64,000 nucleotides of DNA from Oscillospiraceae bacterium (lineage in GTDB: Bacteria > Bacillota > Clostridia > Oscillospirales > Oscillospiraceae): the NCBI GenBank assembly GCA_017405865.1, contig JAFQZN010000033.1:1-64000 (forward strand), written 5' to 3'. This document shows positions 17,459 through 25,308 of this stretch, piece after piece; within the stretch, counting starts at the first letter, position 1; each line of letters opens with the position of its first letter. The notes beneath the pieces were generated by a model. That model saw nothing but the letters and a program-made list of their open reading frames with translations, searched no databases and was not told the DNA's origin. Position numbers and translations under genes: made by a program.

Positions 17459-18502
17459 ATGAGAGAGCAACTGGAAAAAATCAAGGCCTCTGCGCTTGCC
17501 GCCATTCAGAATGCGTCTGTTTCGGACGCATTGGAGGCGGTACGCGTCGGCGTACTGGGCAAAAAGGGCGAGCTGACTGCCCTGCTCAAGCAGATGGGCA
17601 AGCTGTCGGCCGAGGAGCGTCCCGTCATGGGGCAGCTTGCAAACAACGTGCGCGCCGAGCTGGAGAAAAAGCTCGAGGCGCGCAAGACGGAGCTGGAAGC
17701 CGCCGCGCTGGAGAAAAAGCTCGAAGCAGAAGCGGTCGACGTCACCATTCCCGGCAAGCCCGTCGAGATGGGACACCAGCATCCGATGAACAAGGTGCTG
17801 CAGGAGGTCAAGGAGATCTTCATCGGCATGGGCTACACCATCGTGGACGGACCGGAGGTCGAGGAAGCCGCCTACAACTTCACCCGCCTGAACATCGAGG
17901 AAGGGCATCCGTCGCGTGACCGCTCCGACACCTTCTATTTTGACGATGATGACGAGGTGCTGCTGCGCACGCAGACGAGCCCCATGCAGATCCGCGTCAT
18001 GGAGCGGCAGAAGCCGCCCATCCGCATCCTCGCACCCGGTCGCGTCTTCCGCAAGGACGAAGCGGATGCGACCCACTCGCCGATGTTCCATCAGATCGAA
18101 GGTCTGGTCGTCGATGAGGGCATCACCATGGGCGACCTCAAGGGCGCGCTGGAAACGCTCATTAAGCGGCTCTACGGCGAGGACGCTGTCTGCCGCTTCC
18201 GTCCGCACCACTTCCCCTTCACCGAGCCGAGCTGCGAGGTCGATATGCAGTGCTTCAAGTGCAGAGGCAAGGGCGAGATTGACGGTCAGGTCTGCTCCAC
18301 CTGCCACGGCGAGGGCTGGATCGAGCTTTTGGGCGCAGGCATGGTGCATCCGAAGGTGCTCGAGGGCTGCGGCATCGACAGCAAAAAGTATTCCGGCTTT
18401 GCCTTCGGCATCGGTCTGGAGCGCATGGCGATGGGCCGCCTGAAGCTGAACGATCTGCGTCTGATCTTCGACAACGACGTCCGCTTCTTATCCCAGTTTT
18501 AA
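17459..18502 (+). CDS. pheS: Phenylalanyl-tRNA synthetase alpha subunit
   Basis: PheS is the catalytic subunit of the alpha2-beta2 PheRS. The 347-residue protein has the N-terminal coiled-coil arm that contacts tRNA (about 1-85). The class II core follows with GHQHPMN, the motif FRKDEADATHSP, FHQIEG and the C-terminal GIGLERMAM motif. The ATG follows AAAAGGAG. The gene starts 25 bp after the T-box terminator and lies 12 bp before pheT. Confidence 0.97.
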   Translation: MREQLEKIKASALAAIQNASVSDALEAVRVGVLGKKGELTALLKQMGKLSAEERPVMGQLANNVRAELEKKLEARKTELEAAALEKKLEAEAVDVTIPGKPVEMGHQHPMNKVLQEVKEIFIGMGYTIVDGPEVEEAAYNFTRLNIEEGHPSRDRSDTFYFDDDDEVLLRTQTSPMQIRVMERQKPPIRILAPGRVFRKDEADATHSPMFHQIEGLVVDEGITMGDLKGALETLIKRLYGEDAVCRFRPHHFPFTEPSCEVDMQCFKCRGKGEIDGQVCSTCHGEGWIELLGAGMVHPKVLEGCGIDSKKYSGFAFGIGLERMAMGRLKLNDLRLIFDNDVRFLSQF

Positions 18503-18514
18503 GGAGGTACGGCA

Positions 18515-20902
18515 ATGAAACTGAACAGAAAATGGCTCAACGAAGAATTTGTTGACCTCTCTCATATTTCCGACAAGGAATTTGTCGACACGCTGACTGT
18601 CGCAGGGCAGAAGGTGGAAACCTATGAGCGCATGGACGCGGAGATCTCGAACGTCGTCGTGGGCAAGGTGCTTTCCATCGTGCGCCATGAAAACTCCGAT
18701 CACATGTGGGTCTGTCAGGTCGACGTCGGTACAGACGAGCCGGTGCAGATCGTCACCGGCGCGCAGAACGTCCGCGAGGGCGATCTCGTCCCCGCCGCCC
18801 TGCATAATTCCCGCCTGGTCGGGGGCGTTCACATCACCAAGGGCAAGCTGCGCGGCGTGGCGTCAAACGGCATGCTCTGCTCTCTCAAGGAGCTCGGTCT
18901 GACGCTCAACGACTTCCCCTACGCCATCGAGGACGGCATCTGGATACTGCAGGAGGACTGCAAGCCCGGAGATAACATCAACAAGATCATCGGCAACGAC
19001 GATACCGTCGTTGATTTTGAGATCACGAACAACCGCCCGGACTGCTACAGCATCATCGGCCTTGCAAGAGAGGCGGCTGCCGCCTTTAACCTGCCCATGA
19101 AGCATCACGAGCCGGTCGTAAAGGGCGGCGCAGAAGGAAATCTTCTCGACCTTCTTGACGTGGATGTTCCCGCAGACGACCTGTGCCGCCGCTACACGGC
19201 GCGCATGGTGCGCAACGTGAAGATCGCGCCGTCTCCGAAGTGGCTGCGCCAGCGGCTGCGCGCCAACGGCGTGCGCCCGATCAACAACATCGTTGACATC
19301 ACGAACTACGTCATGCTCGAATACGGTCAGCCGATGCATGCGTTCGACTACCGCTATATCGGCTCCGGCAAGATCGTCGTGCGCAGAAGCGAGGAAGGCG
19401 AAACGCTGACCACGCTGGACGGTACGGTGCGCGCGCTGACGCCGGGCATGCTCGTCATTGCCGACGGTGAAAAGCCGATCGGTCTTGCGGGCATCATGGG
19501 CGGCGAGAACAGCGAGATCGTCCCCGATACCGTCGACGTCGTGTTTGAGTCCGCAAACTTCGACGGCACCTCCATCCGCCAGACGGCGCTTGCGCTCGGC
19601 ATGCGCACGGAATCGTCCGGCAAGTTTGAAAAGAACATTGATCCCCTGCTGACTGTGCCTGCCGTCAACCGTGCCTGTGAGCTCGTTGAGCTTTTGGGCG
19701 CAGGCGAGGTCATGGACGGCATGATCGACATACTCAACGAGATCCCGCAGCCGCGCGATCTGGCCTTGGAGCCGGAGCGCATCAACGCCCTGCTTGGCAC
19801 GGAGATTTCCGAAGAGGATATGGTCGATTACCTGCGCCGTCTGGAGATCCCCGTCGAGGGCAGAACGATCCACGTCCCCTCCTGGCGTCCCGACCTCGTG
19901 CAAACGGCGGACATTGCCGAGGAGGTCGGAAGACTCTTCGGCTATAACGAGATCCCGACGACCGCCTTCAAGGGAATTGCCACCGAGGGCGGCTACACCG
20001 GCACGATGCAGCTGGAGAATACGGTCGGCGCTCTTTGCCGCAGCCTCGGCTACAGCGAGATTTTGACCTATTCCTTCGTCTCTCCGTCCGTATTCGACAT
20101 GATCCGTCTTCCTGCAGATTCCCCGCTCCGCAACACGCTGAAGATACAGAATCCGCTCGGCGAGGACGCCTCCATCATGCGTACGATCGCTCTACCGTCC
20201 ATGCTTGCGATCCTTTCGCGCAACAACGCTTATCACAACAGCGCCTGCAAGCTCTATGAAATGGCGAAGGTCTATCTGCCGAAGGAGGGGCAGCTTCTGC
20301 CCGACGAGCCGCGCCATCTTCTTCTCGGCACCTACGGCGAGGGCGAGGATTTCTTCAGCCTCAAGGGCGAGATCGAAGCGATCTTCGGGGGAATGAACGT
20401 CAAGGGAGCTGCATATACTGCCGTTAGGGACAACCCTTCCTACCATCCCGGCCGCTGTGCCGAGATCACCGTGAACGGCGTTCCGGTTGGCACGTTCGGT
20501 CAAGTGCATCCGCTGGTCGCGAAGAATTACGGCATCAGTGCGGAAATCTACGCCGCAGAGCTTGATTTTACGGCGTTGAGCGGCATGATCTCTCCTGCAC
20601 CGACCTACGTTCCCCTGCCCAAATACCCGTCCGTCAGCCGCGATATTGCGGTGGTTGCCGACGAGGCGCTGACCGTCGCCCAGCTCGAAGGCTGCATCGT
20701 GAAAGCGGGCGGCAAGCTGCTGCGTGAGGTCAAGCTGTTTGACGTCTACCGCGGCAAGGGAATTGAGGACGGCAAAAAGAGCCTTGCCTTCAATCTGACC
20801 CTCCGCGCAGACGACCGCACGCTGACCGACGCCGACTCCGACGGCGTGATTTCCGCCGTGCTGGCCGCGCTCGACGAGGCCTTCGGCGCAAAACTTCGCT
20901 AA
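18515..20902 (+). CDS. pheT: Phenylalanyl-tRNA synthetase beta subunit
   Basis: At 795 residues this is full length. It starts with the EMAP-like tRNA-binding OB fold (about 40-150), continues with the B3/B4 editing domain (about 210-390) and the B5 domain, and ends with the anticodon-binding FDX-ACB domain (about 700-795). The PheS-PheT complex charges tRNA-Phe and hydrolyses Tyr-tRNA-Phe. Transcription should follow the Phe T-box with pheS. AAGGAGG lies before the ATG. Confidence 0.97.
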   Translation: MKLNRKWLNEEFVDLSHISDKEFVDTLTVAGQKVETYERMDAEISNVVVGKVLSIVRHENSDHMWVCQVDVGTDEPVQIVTGAQNVREGDLVPAALHNSRLVGGVHITKGKLRGVASNGMLCSLKELGLTLNDFPYAIEDGIWILQEDCKPGDNINKIIGNDDTVVDFEITNNRPDCYSIIGLAREAAAAFNLPMKHHEPVVKGGAEGNLLDLLDVDVPADDLCRRYTARMVRNVKIAPSPKWLRQRLRANGVRPINNIVDITNYVMLEYGQPMHAFDYRYIGSGKIVVRRSEEGETLTTLDGTVRALTPGMLVIADGEKPIGLAGIMGGENSEIVPDTVDVVFESANFDGTSIRQTALALGMRTESSGKFEKNIDPLLTVPAVNRACELVELLGAGEVMDGMIDILNEIPQPRDLALEPERINALLGTEISEEDMVDYLRRLEIPVEGRTIHVPSWRPDLVQTADIAEEVGRLFGYNEIPTTAFKGIATEGGYTGTMQLENTVGALCRSLGYSEILTYSFVSPSVFDMIRLPADSPLRNTLKIQNPLGEDASIMRTIALPSMLAILSRNNAYHNSACKLYEMAKVYLPKEGQLLPDEPRHLLLGTYGEGEDFFSLKGEIEAIFGGMNVKGAAYTAVRDNPSYHPGRCAEITVNGVPVGTFGQVHPLVAKNYGISAEIYAAELDFTALSGMISPAPTYVPLPKYPSVSRDIAVVADEALTVAQLEGCIVKAGGKLLREVKLFDVYRGKGIEDGKKSLAFNLTLRADDRTLTDADSDGVISAVLAALDEAFGAKLR

Positions 20903-20939
20903 TTCACCGTTTTGTTACCAAAATGTTTCGGATTTTTGC

Positions 20940-20968
20940 TTTACATTATCGAAATAATGGAATATAAT
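20940..20968 (+). promoter_or_regulatory. Sigma-A promoter of the IreB gene
   Basis: TTTACA at 20940-20945 and TATAAT at 20963-20968 are separated by 17 nt. Confidence 0.75.
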
Positions 20969-20997
20969 AATGAAACAAGTGAAAGGAGGCGTGCGGT

Positions 20998-21255
20998 ATG
21001 AATCCGTTAGATACGAACACCATTAAGCTACCCAACACTCCGGAGGACGGCACTGCAGGAATGAGAGATATTCTTGCGCAGGTCTATAAATCTCTGACGG
21101 AAAAGGGTTACAATCCGATCAATCAGATCGTTGGATATATTCTTTCCGAGGATCCGACCTATATCACCAACCACAATAACGCTCGCAGCCTCATCTGCAA
21201 GCTCGACCGCGACGAACTCCTGCAGGAGCTTGTCCGTCACTATCTGTTTCCTTAA
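20998..21255 (+). CDS. IreB family regulatory phosphoprotein (UPF0297/DUF965)
   Basis: This 85-residue protein matches IreB/YrzL along its length, including [18 protein letters not shown] and the C-terminal [14 protein letters not shown] segment. In Enterococcus, IreB is phosphorylated on N-terminal threonines by the Ser/Thr kinase IreK and affects cephalosporin tolerance. This protein has candidate threonines at positions 6 and 8. The gene usually sits with alaS and ruvX (yrrK). Here it is alone, with its own promoter and terminator. Confidence 0.93.
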   Translation: MNPLDTNTIKLPNTPEDGTAGMRDILAQVYKSLTEKGYNPINQIVGYILSEDPTYITNHNNARSLICKLDRDELLQELVRHYLFP

Positions 21256-21265
21256 ACAACATGCA

Positions 21266-21300
21266 ACGGGGCTTTCGCATCAGCGAAAGCCCCGTTTCCG
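21266..21300 (+). terminator. Terminator after the IreB gene
   Basis: A 13-bp stem (ACGGGGCTTTCGC and its complement) with a 4-nt loop is followed by TTCCGTTT. Confidence 0.85.
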
Positions 21301-21367
21301 TTTCATTCTCTCAACATCCTCGTCCCGGCGCCGGACCGGTCGTAATACTGTCTGTCAAGAATAATAG

Positions 21368-21396
21368 TTGACATTTTCATCTCAATGTGTTACGAT
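21368..21396 (+). promoter_or_regulatory. Sigma-A promoter of the 96-residue protein
   Basis: TTGACA at 21368-21373 and TACGAT at 21391-21396 are separated by 17 nt, just ahead of AGGAGG and the start codon. Confidence 0.7.
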
Positions 21397-21424
21397 TTGG
21401 TTACATTTCATTTAGGAGGTTCCT

Positions 21425-21715
21425 ATGTCCGAAAATAAGGAAGTTCTGATGTATAAGGGTCATCCCCTGATGCGGAAGGACAATCTGATCTATTACGGCT
21501 CCATGGCCGATGAATACATCGTCATGCTGCAGGTACTTGAATCCACGAAAATGAACGATCTTGATTTGGCAACGAAGGTCGCCGTCCAGTTGCAGCTCAC
21601 CGATCCGAACGCAAAGGCACGCGACCGCATCGTGAAAAAGACGGAAAAGAACGGCTTCTACACGGCTTTGGATGTTGGCTGTGTATGGCTGGAGCGCGCA
21701 TTGAACTCGAAATAA
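21425..21715 (+). CDS. Small conserved-looking hypothetical protein
   Basis: I cannot name this 96-residue protein. It is soluble, without a signal peptide. Its C-terminal half is mixed alpha-helical with many charged residues, and it contains the readable segments KGHPLMRKDNLIYYGSM and LDVGCVWLERAL. AGGAGG sits at good spacing before the ATG, and a clear sigma-A promoter precedes it, so it is very likely a real gene. The NlpC/P60 gene follows 26 bp later and may share the transcript. Confidence 0.75.
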   Translation: MSENKEVLMYKGHPLMRKDNLIYYGSMADEYIVMLQVLESTKMNDLDLATKVAVQLQLTDPNAKARDRIVKKTEKNGFYTALDVGCVWLERALNSK

Positions 21716-21741
21716 ACGCTTGATGATTCCGGGAGAATGAA

Positions 21742-22665
21742 ATGAAACGCATTTTACAAATTGCCTTCGTGCTTGCGGTCTGCTTGATTCTTCTGCCGCT
21801 GATGACGCAGAAGGCCTCTGCCAGCGAGCTGAAAACGGCGATCGGCACGGTCGAGTCAAACGACGGCCTGCGCCTGCGCGAAAAGCCGGATAAGCTCTCC
21901 GCTACCATAACAATCGCGCAGGGCGGCGACACCGTGGTGATCCTCCGCAAGGTCGGCGACTGGTATCTTGTCAACTATAATCTTTATATCGGCTACATGC
22001 ATCAGAATTATCTGATCGTCAGCGAGCGTATGGACGTCGATCTCGGCGCGGGGGCCGTTGACGCAGACCTTGTCAGTCTTCGCAGCGGTCCGGCAGACAG
22101 CAGTCCGCAGCTTTATCAGCTGGAGCGTGACGAGCAGGTACATATTCTCGGCTTTGCGAACGGCTGGTACCGCGTCATGCAGGAGGAGACGATCGGCTAC
22201 ATTCGCAGCGACGAGATCGCCCTGCTGGAAAAGCCCGTCAACAACACGGACGGCGTTGCCTGGGTCGTGGATGAGAACGATCCGACCGCCTACAGTCCTG
22301 CCGGCGAACAGATCGCAGCTTGTGCAAGGCAGTATCTCGGCTGCGCCTACGTCTACGGCGGCGAATCCCCTTCCGGCTTTGACTGCTCCGGCTTCGTGCA
22401 GTACGTCTACGCGCAGCTCGGCTACAGCATCCACCGCACTGCGACGGCGCAGCTTGCCGACGGCTACGACGTTCCCTACGACAGTCTTCTGCCCGGCGAC
22501 ATCATCTATTTTGGCTACGGCAGTACCGCATCGCACGTCGGCATCTACCTCGGCAACGGAGATTTCATCCACGCGCAGAGCTCTGCAACCGGCGTCGTTA
22601 TCACCGCGCTTTCCGATCCGTGGTATGCCAGCCGCTTCCTTTGCGCGCACCGCATTGCAAGCTGA
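21742..22665 (+). CDS. Secreted NlpC/P60 endopeptidase with two SH3-like domains
   Basis: The 307-residue protein has a signal peptide (about 1-29), two bacterial SH3-like repeats (about 35-95 and 100-165) for wall binding, and a C-terminal NlpC/P60 cysteine peptidase (about 190-305). The catalytic Cys is in FDCSGFVQ, the His in SHVGIYLG, and the third polar residue follows in DFIHAQ. Such enzymes cut gamma-D-glutamyl-diamino acid bonds in peptidoglycan. It lies directly before the spoVA genes but is separated from them by a terminator, so a sporulation role is possible but not shown. Confidence 0.92.
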   Translation: MKRILQIAFVLAVCLILLPLMTQKASASELKTAIGTVESNDGLRLREKPDKLSATITIAQGGDTVVILRKVGDWYLVNYNLYIGYMHQNYLIVSERMDVDLGAGAVDADLVSLRSGPADSSPQLYQLERDEQVHILGFANGWYRVMQEETIGYIRSDEIALLEKPVNNTDGVAWVVDENDPTAYSPAGEQIAACARQYLGCAYVYGGESPSGFDCSGFVQYVYAQLGYSIHRTATAQLADGYDVPYDSLLPGDIIYFGYGSTASHVGIYLGNGDFIHAQSSATGVVITALSDPWYASRFLCAHRIAS

Positions 22666-22670
22666 ATGTT

Positions 22671-22705
22671 AAAAAATACCGTGCTGTAAAGCGCGGTATT
22701 TTTTT
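22671..22705 (+). terminator. Terminator after the NlpC/P60 gene
   Basis: AAAAAATACCG pairs with CGGTATTTTTT around a short loop, giving a U-rich intrinsic terminator. Confidence 0.8.
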
Positions 22706-22723
22706 GCGCTTCTGCACATAATA
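22696..22723 (+). promoter_or_regulatory. Possible forespore (sigma-G/F) promoter for spoVAD
   Basis: CATAATA at 22717-22723 matches the sigma-G/F minus-10 pattern. A weak GTATT lies 16 nt upstream, inside the terminator arm. Forespore control is expected for spoVA genes, but this match is only suggestive. Confidence 0.35.
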
Positions 22724-22750
22724 GGAGCAGAAATATCATGGAGGCAGTCT

Positions 22751-23770
22751 ATGGAATCAGCACATCGCGGCAAACAGAGCTTCGTTTTCAGACAGACGCC
22801 CGCCATTCTCTCCTTTTCATCCGTCGCAGGGAAAAAGGAAGCGGACGGTCCGCTCGGAACCTCCTTTGACAAAACCGCAAAGGATACGACATTCGGTCAG
22901 AAAACATGGGAAAAAGCGGAAACACAGATGCAGCGGACCGTCATGGAGCTTGCCTTGCACAAGGCGTCGCTGCGGGAGGATCAGCTCGACGCCGCCTTTG
23001 TCGGGGATCTGCTCAATCAGTGCGTCGGCTCCAGCTTTTGCATGCGAGACAGGGACATTCCCACCTTCGGGCTGTACGGCGCCTGCTCGACGATGGCGGA
23101 GAGCCTGATGCTGGCGGCGATGAGCGTCAACGCAGGCTATTGCCGCAGCGCGCTCGCGCTGACCTCCTCGCATTTTGCATCTTCGGAGCGGCAGTACCGC
23201 TTTCCGCTCGCCTACGGCGGACAGCGCACGCCGACTGCACAGTGGACAGTGACAGGCGCAGGCGCTGCAGTTGTCGGACAAACAGGCGACGGTCCCTTTC
23301 TTCTGAACGCGACCGTCGGCTCGATCATCGACGCGGGGATCAAGGACGCGGCGAACATGGGCGCTGCCATGGCGCCAGCGGCTTACGAGACGATCCGCGC
23401 GCATTTTGACGATCTCGGCACGTCGCCGGAGGACTACGATCTGATCGTCACGGGCGACCTCGGGAAGCTCGGTTATCAGCTCGTATGCGACCTCTTTGCG
23501 CGCGACGGCGTCCAGATAGAGGAGCGTTATCGGGACTGCGGCGTGATGATCTTCGACTGCAAGCGGCAGGACGTGCATTGCGGCGGCAGCGGATGCGGCT
23601 GCAGCGCGAGCGTGCTGTGCGGTCATCTTCTCGGAAAGATGCGTCAGCGCGAGATCAGCAAGCTGCTCTTCTGCGGCACGGGCGCGCTGCTGTCTCCCCT
23701 GACCACGCAGCAGGGCGAATCCATTCCCGCCGTTTGCCACGCGGTCACGATCTGCACGGAAAGGAGCTGA
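22751..23770 (+). CDS. spoVAD: Stage V sporulation protein AD
   Basis: SpoVAD is a thiolase-fold protein of the SpoVA channel that moves dipicolinic acid into the developing spore and out at germination; it binds DPA. The 339-residue sequence shows PAILSFSSVAGKKE, the GPLG region, YGACSTMAESL and SSHFASSERQYRFP, all typical of the family. A GGAGG lies seven bases before the ATG. spoVAE follows after 4 bp. The usual upstream partner spoVAC is absent. Confidence 0.95.
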   Translation: MESAHRGKQSFVFRQTPAILSFSSVAGKKEADGPLGTSFDKTAKDTTFGQKTWEKAETQMQRTVMELALHKASLREDQLDAAFVGDLLNQCVGSSFCMRDRDIPTFGLYGACSTMAESLMLAAMSVNAGYCRSALALTSSHFASSERQYRFPLAYGGQRTPTAQWTVTGAGAAVVGQTGDGPFLLNATVGSIIDAGIKDAANMGAAMAPAAYETIRAHFDDLGTSPEDYDLIVTGDLGKLGYQLVCDLFARDGVQIEERYRDCGVMIFDCKRQDVHCGGSGCGCSASVLCGHLLGKMRQREISKLLFCGTGALLSPLTTQQGESIPAVCHAVTICTERS

Positions 23771-23774
23771 CGAG

Positions 23775-24128
23775 ATGGAATACGTTTGGGCATTTGTGGT
23801 CGGCGGCGCTCTGTGCGTCATCGGCCAGATCTTAATTGATAAAACGAAGCTGACGCCTGCAAGAATCCTCGTTTCCTACGTCGTCAGCGGCGTCTTTCTC
23901 GGCGCGATCGGGCTGTATCCGAAGCTCGTGGATTTTGCCGGTGCAGGCGCAACCGTTCCCTTGACCGGCTTCGGCAACACGCTTGCAAAGGGCGTCCGGG
24001 AGGCCGTAGCGCGTGATGGCTTTCTCGGGATTTTTACGGGCGGGCTCACGGCGGCAGCCGCCGGGATATGTGCCGCCGTGCTGTTCGGTCTGCTCGCGGG
24101 GCTGATTTTCAAGCCGAAGGATAAATGA
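23775..24128 (+). CDS. spoVAE: Stage V sporulation protein AE
   Basis: This 117-residue integral membrane protein has three to four hydrophobic segments and matches SpoVAE (SpoVAEB type): an ALCVIGQILIDKT start, VSGVFLGAIGLYP and the C-terminal GLLAGLIFKPKDK. It is a membrane component of the DPA channel with SpoVAC. It starts 4 bp after spoVAD and is surely cotranscribed with it. Confidence 0.95.
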   Translation: MEYVWAFVVGGALCVIGQILIDKTKLTPARILVSYVVSGVFLGAIGLYPKLVDFAGAGATVPLTGFGNTLAKGVREAVARDGFLGIFTGGLTAAAAGICAAVLFGLLAGLIFKPKDK

Positions 24129-24190
24129 CGCGCCGGTGGGTACACTAATGACGCGGAGTCATCCGTAATTCAGTAAAGGAGATAAGCAGA

Positions 24191-24328
24191 ATGGAAAACC
24201 GTAATCAGAATCAGAACAAGAAGCAGAACAGCAATCAGAACCAGAACAACAGCCAGAACCAGAACAGCAACCAGAACCAGAACCAGAACAACAGTCAGAA
24301 TCAGAACAGCAATCAGAACCGCAGATAA
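24191..24328 (+). CDS. 45-residue Asn/Gln-rich low-complexity peptide
   Basis: The ATG at 24191 has AAGGAG ten bases upstream and opens a 45-residue frame made almost only of Asn and Gln with a few Ser, Lys and Arg. It contains two copies of a 12-residue unit (NQNQNNSQNQNS). The composition is prion-like and cannot form a hydrophobic core. It sits right behind spoVAE, so expression in the forespore is plausible. I know no named family for it. The good ribosome site and the clean reading frame through repetitive DNA argue that it is real. Confidence 0.65.
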   Translation: MENRNQNQNKKQNSNQNQNNSQNQNSNQNQNQNNSQNQNSNQNRR

Positions 24329-24337
24329 AAAGCCAAT

Positions 24338-24369
24338 GCAGAGCCGTTGCAGTTTTGTGACGGCTCTGC
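24338..24369 (+). terminator. Hairpin after the Asn/Gln-rich gene
   Basis: A perfect 10-bp stem (GCAGAGCCGT and its complement) with a 12-nt loop follows the stop codon. The T run is weak, so it may act as a partial terminator or an RNA-stabilising hairpin. Confidence 0.55.
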
Positions 24370-24426
24370 GCATATTCTCGAATATTTCTTGCCGATCGCG
24401 GCAACCCTATACGTGAGGTGATTTGG

Positions 24427-24858
24427 ATGAGCAATGAAGTACCGATGCTGAACTCCATACGGAAGACGACGCAGATGGGCTGCTACGGGATCAAGGCGGT
24501 CATGAACGAGACGGTAAACCGCAGCTTCCGCGCTGCCCTGCGGCAGCAGTACGAGGAGTACGCAAAAATCTATGAGGAGGCGGATCAGCTGCTGCAGGAT
24601 CGCTGCGGCAAGCCGAAGGACGTCACGCCGATCGCGCGTTACGGCTCCGCGCTGTCCTCGAAGCTCCGTGTGCGCGCTTCCGTCGATCCGACCGCGAAGA
24701 TCGCGGAGCTGATGCTGCAGGGCAACACCAGAGGCATGATCAAAAGCATGCACAATATCCGGACCATGGGCGCGATGGAGCCGAAGGTCTCCGGTCTTTC
24801 CAAGCGTCTGCTGCAGACGGAACAGGACAATATCAATCAAATGAAGCAATACCTCTAA
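24427..24858 (+). CDS. Helical-bundle protein of unknown function in the spore block
   Basis: This 143-residue protein is almost wholly alpha-helical, with four amphipathic helices (about 8-30, 33-60, 72-102, 118-143). The region KIAELMLQGNTRGMIK and the C-terminal LLQTEQDNINQMKQYL resemble ferritin-like four-helix bundle proteins (DUF892/DUF2383-like) of clostridia. The exact family is not certain. I see no clear di-iron ExxH pair, so metal binding is doubtful. The ATG at 24427 follows GAGGTG. Its neighbours are spoVA genes upstream and the SleC-like operon downstream. Confidence 0.7.
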   Translation: MSNEVPMLNSIRKTTQMGCYGIKAVMNETVNRSFRAALRQQYEEYAKIYEEADQLLQDRCGKPKDVTPIARYGSALSSKLRVRASVDPTAKIAELMLQGNTRGMIKSMHNIRTMGAMEPKVSGLSKRLLQTEQDNINQMKQYL

Positions 24859-24882
24859 AAGGGTGCCACTGCGCACCCTTTT
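24857..24882 (+). terminator. Terminator after the helical-bundle gene
   Basis: AAAAGGGTGC pairs perfectly with GCACCCTTTT over a 6-nt loop. Confidence 0.8.
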
Positions 24883-24902
24883 CCTATGCGCTGCATAGAA
24901 TA
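24874..24902 (+). promoter_or_regulatory. Candidate sigma-K promoter of the cortex-lytic operon
   Basis: CACC at 24874-24877, a 16-nt spacer, and CATAGAATA at 24894-24902 match the sigma-K pattern (AC, 16 nt, CATAnnnTA). The minus-35 lies inside the preceding terminator stem. Mother-cell expression would suit a SleC-type cortex enzyme. Confidence 0.45.
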
Positions 24903-24919
24903 TTGTGAGGAGGTGCTAT

Positions 24920-25306
24920 ATGACCGGAATCGGATATTTGACTGTTCGTATCTCTACATCCGATGCGGAGCTTCCGATTGAGGACGCTACCGTGACCGTC
25001 ACGCAGAACGTGCAGGGCGGCGTCAAGCTGCTCGCCGCGCGGATCACCGACAGAAGCGGCGTCGTGCCGAACATCGCAATCGTCACGCCGGCATTGAACG
25101 AAAGCCTTTCTCCCGGCGGCCCTGTACCCTACGCCGTCGTGGACGTCACGGTGGACCGTCCCGGCTATGACCGCGCACTGATTGAGAACGTCCAGCTCTT
25201 TCCCGGGATCCAATCGCAGCAGGATATAACGCTCGTCCCGCAGAGCAGAACGCCGGAGGCATTCAACATGACCGACGTCGTGGACATCACGGCGCAGGAT
25301 CTGTAG
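24920..25306 (+). CDS. Carboxypeptidase-regulatory-like beta-sandwich protein in the SleC-like operon
   Basis: This 128-residue protein reads as a single Ig-like or transthyretin-like domain. It opens with TGIGYLTVRISTSDAELPIEDATVTV, broken here as TGIGYLTVRI and PIEDATVTV, and later has VDVTVDRPGYDRA, typical of surface beta-sandwich modules. No signal peptide is present, which fits a protein deposited on the spore from the mother-cell cytoplasm. The ATG follows GGAGG. It ends two bases before the SleC-like gene and is probably translationally coupled to it. Its own function is not known. Confidence 0.68.
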   Translation: MTGIGYLTVRISTSDAELPIEDATVTVTQNVQGGVKLLAARITDRSGVVPNIAIVTPALNESLSPGGPVPYAVVDVTVDRPGYDRALIENVQLFPGIQSQQDITLVPQSRTPEAFNMTDVVDITAQDL

Positions 25307-25308
25307 TC

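Noticed and set aside
24229..24328. Possible CRISPR-like repeat array
   Set aside because: The repeats are coding, in frame, without unique spacers, and only two 36-bp units are present. No cas gene is nearby.
24159..24458. Minus-strand Cys/Ser/Gly-rich frame across the Asn/Gln repeat region
   Set aside because: It is the complement of the repetitive N/Q codons and has no ribosome site; the plus-strand gene has one.
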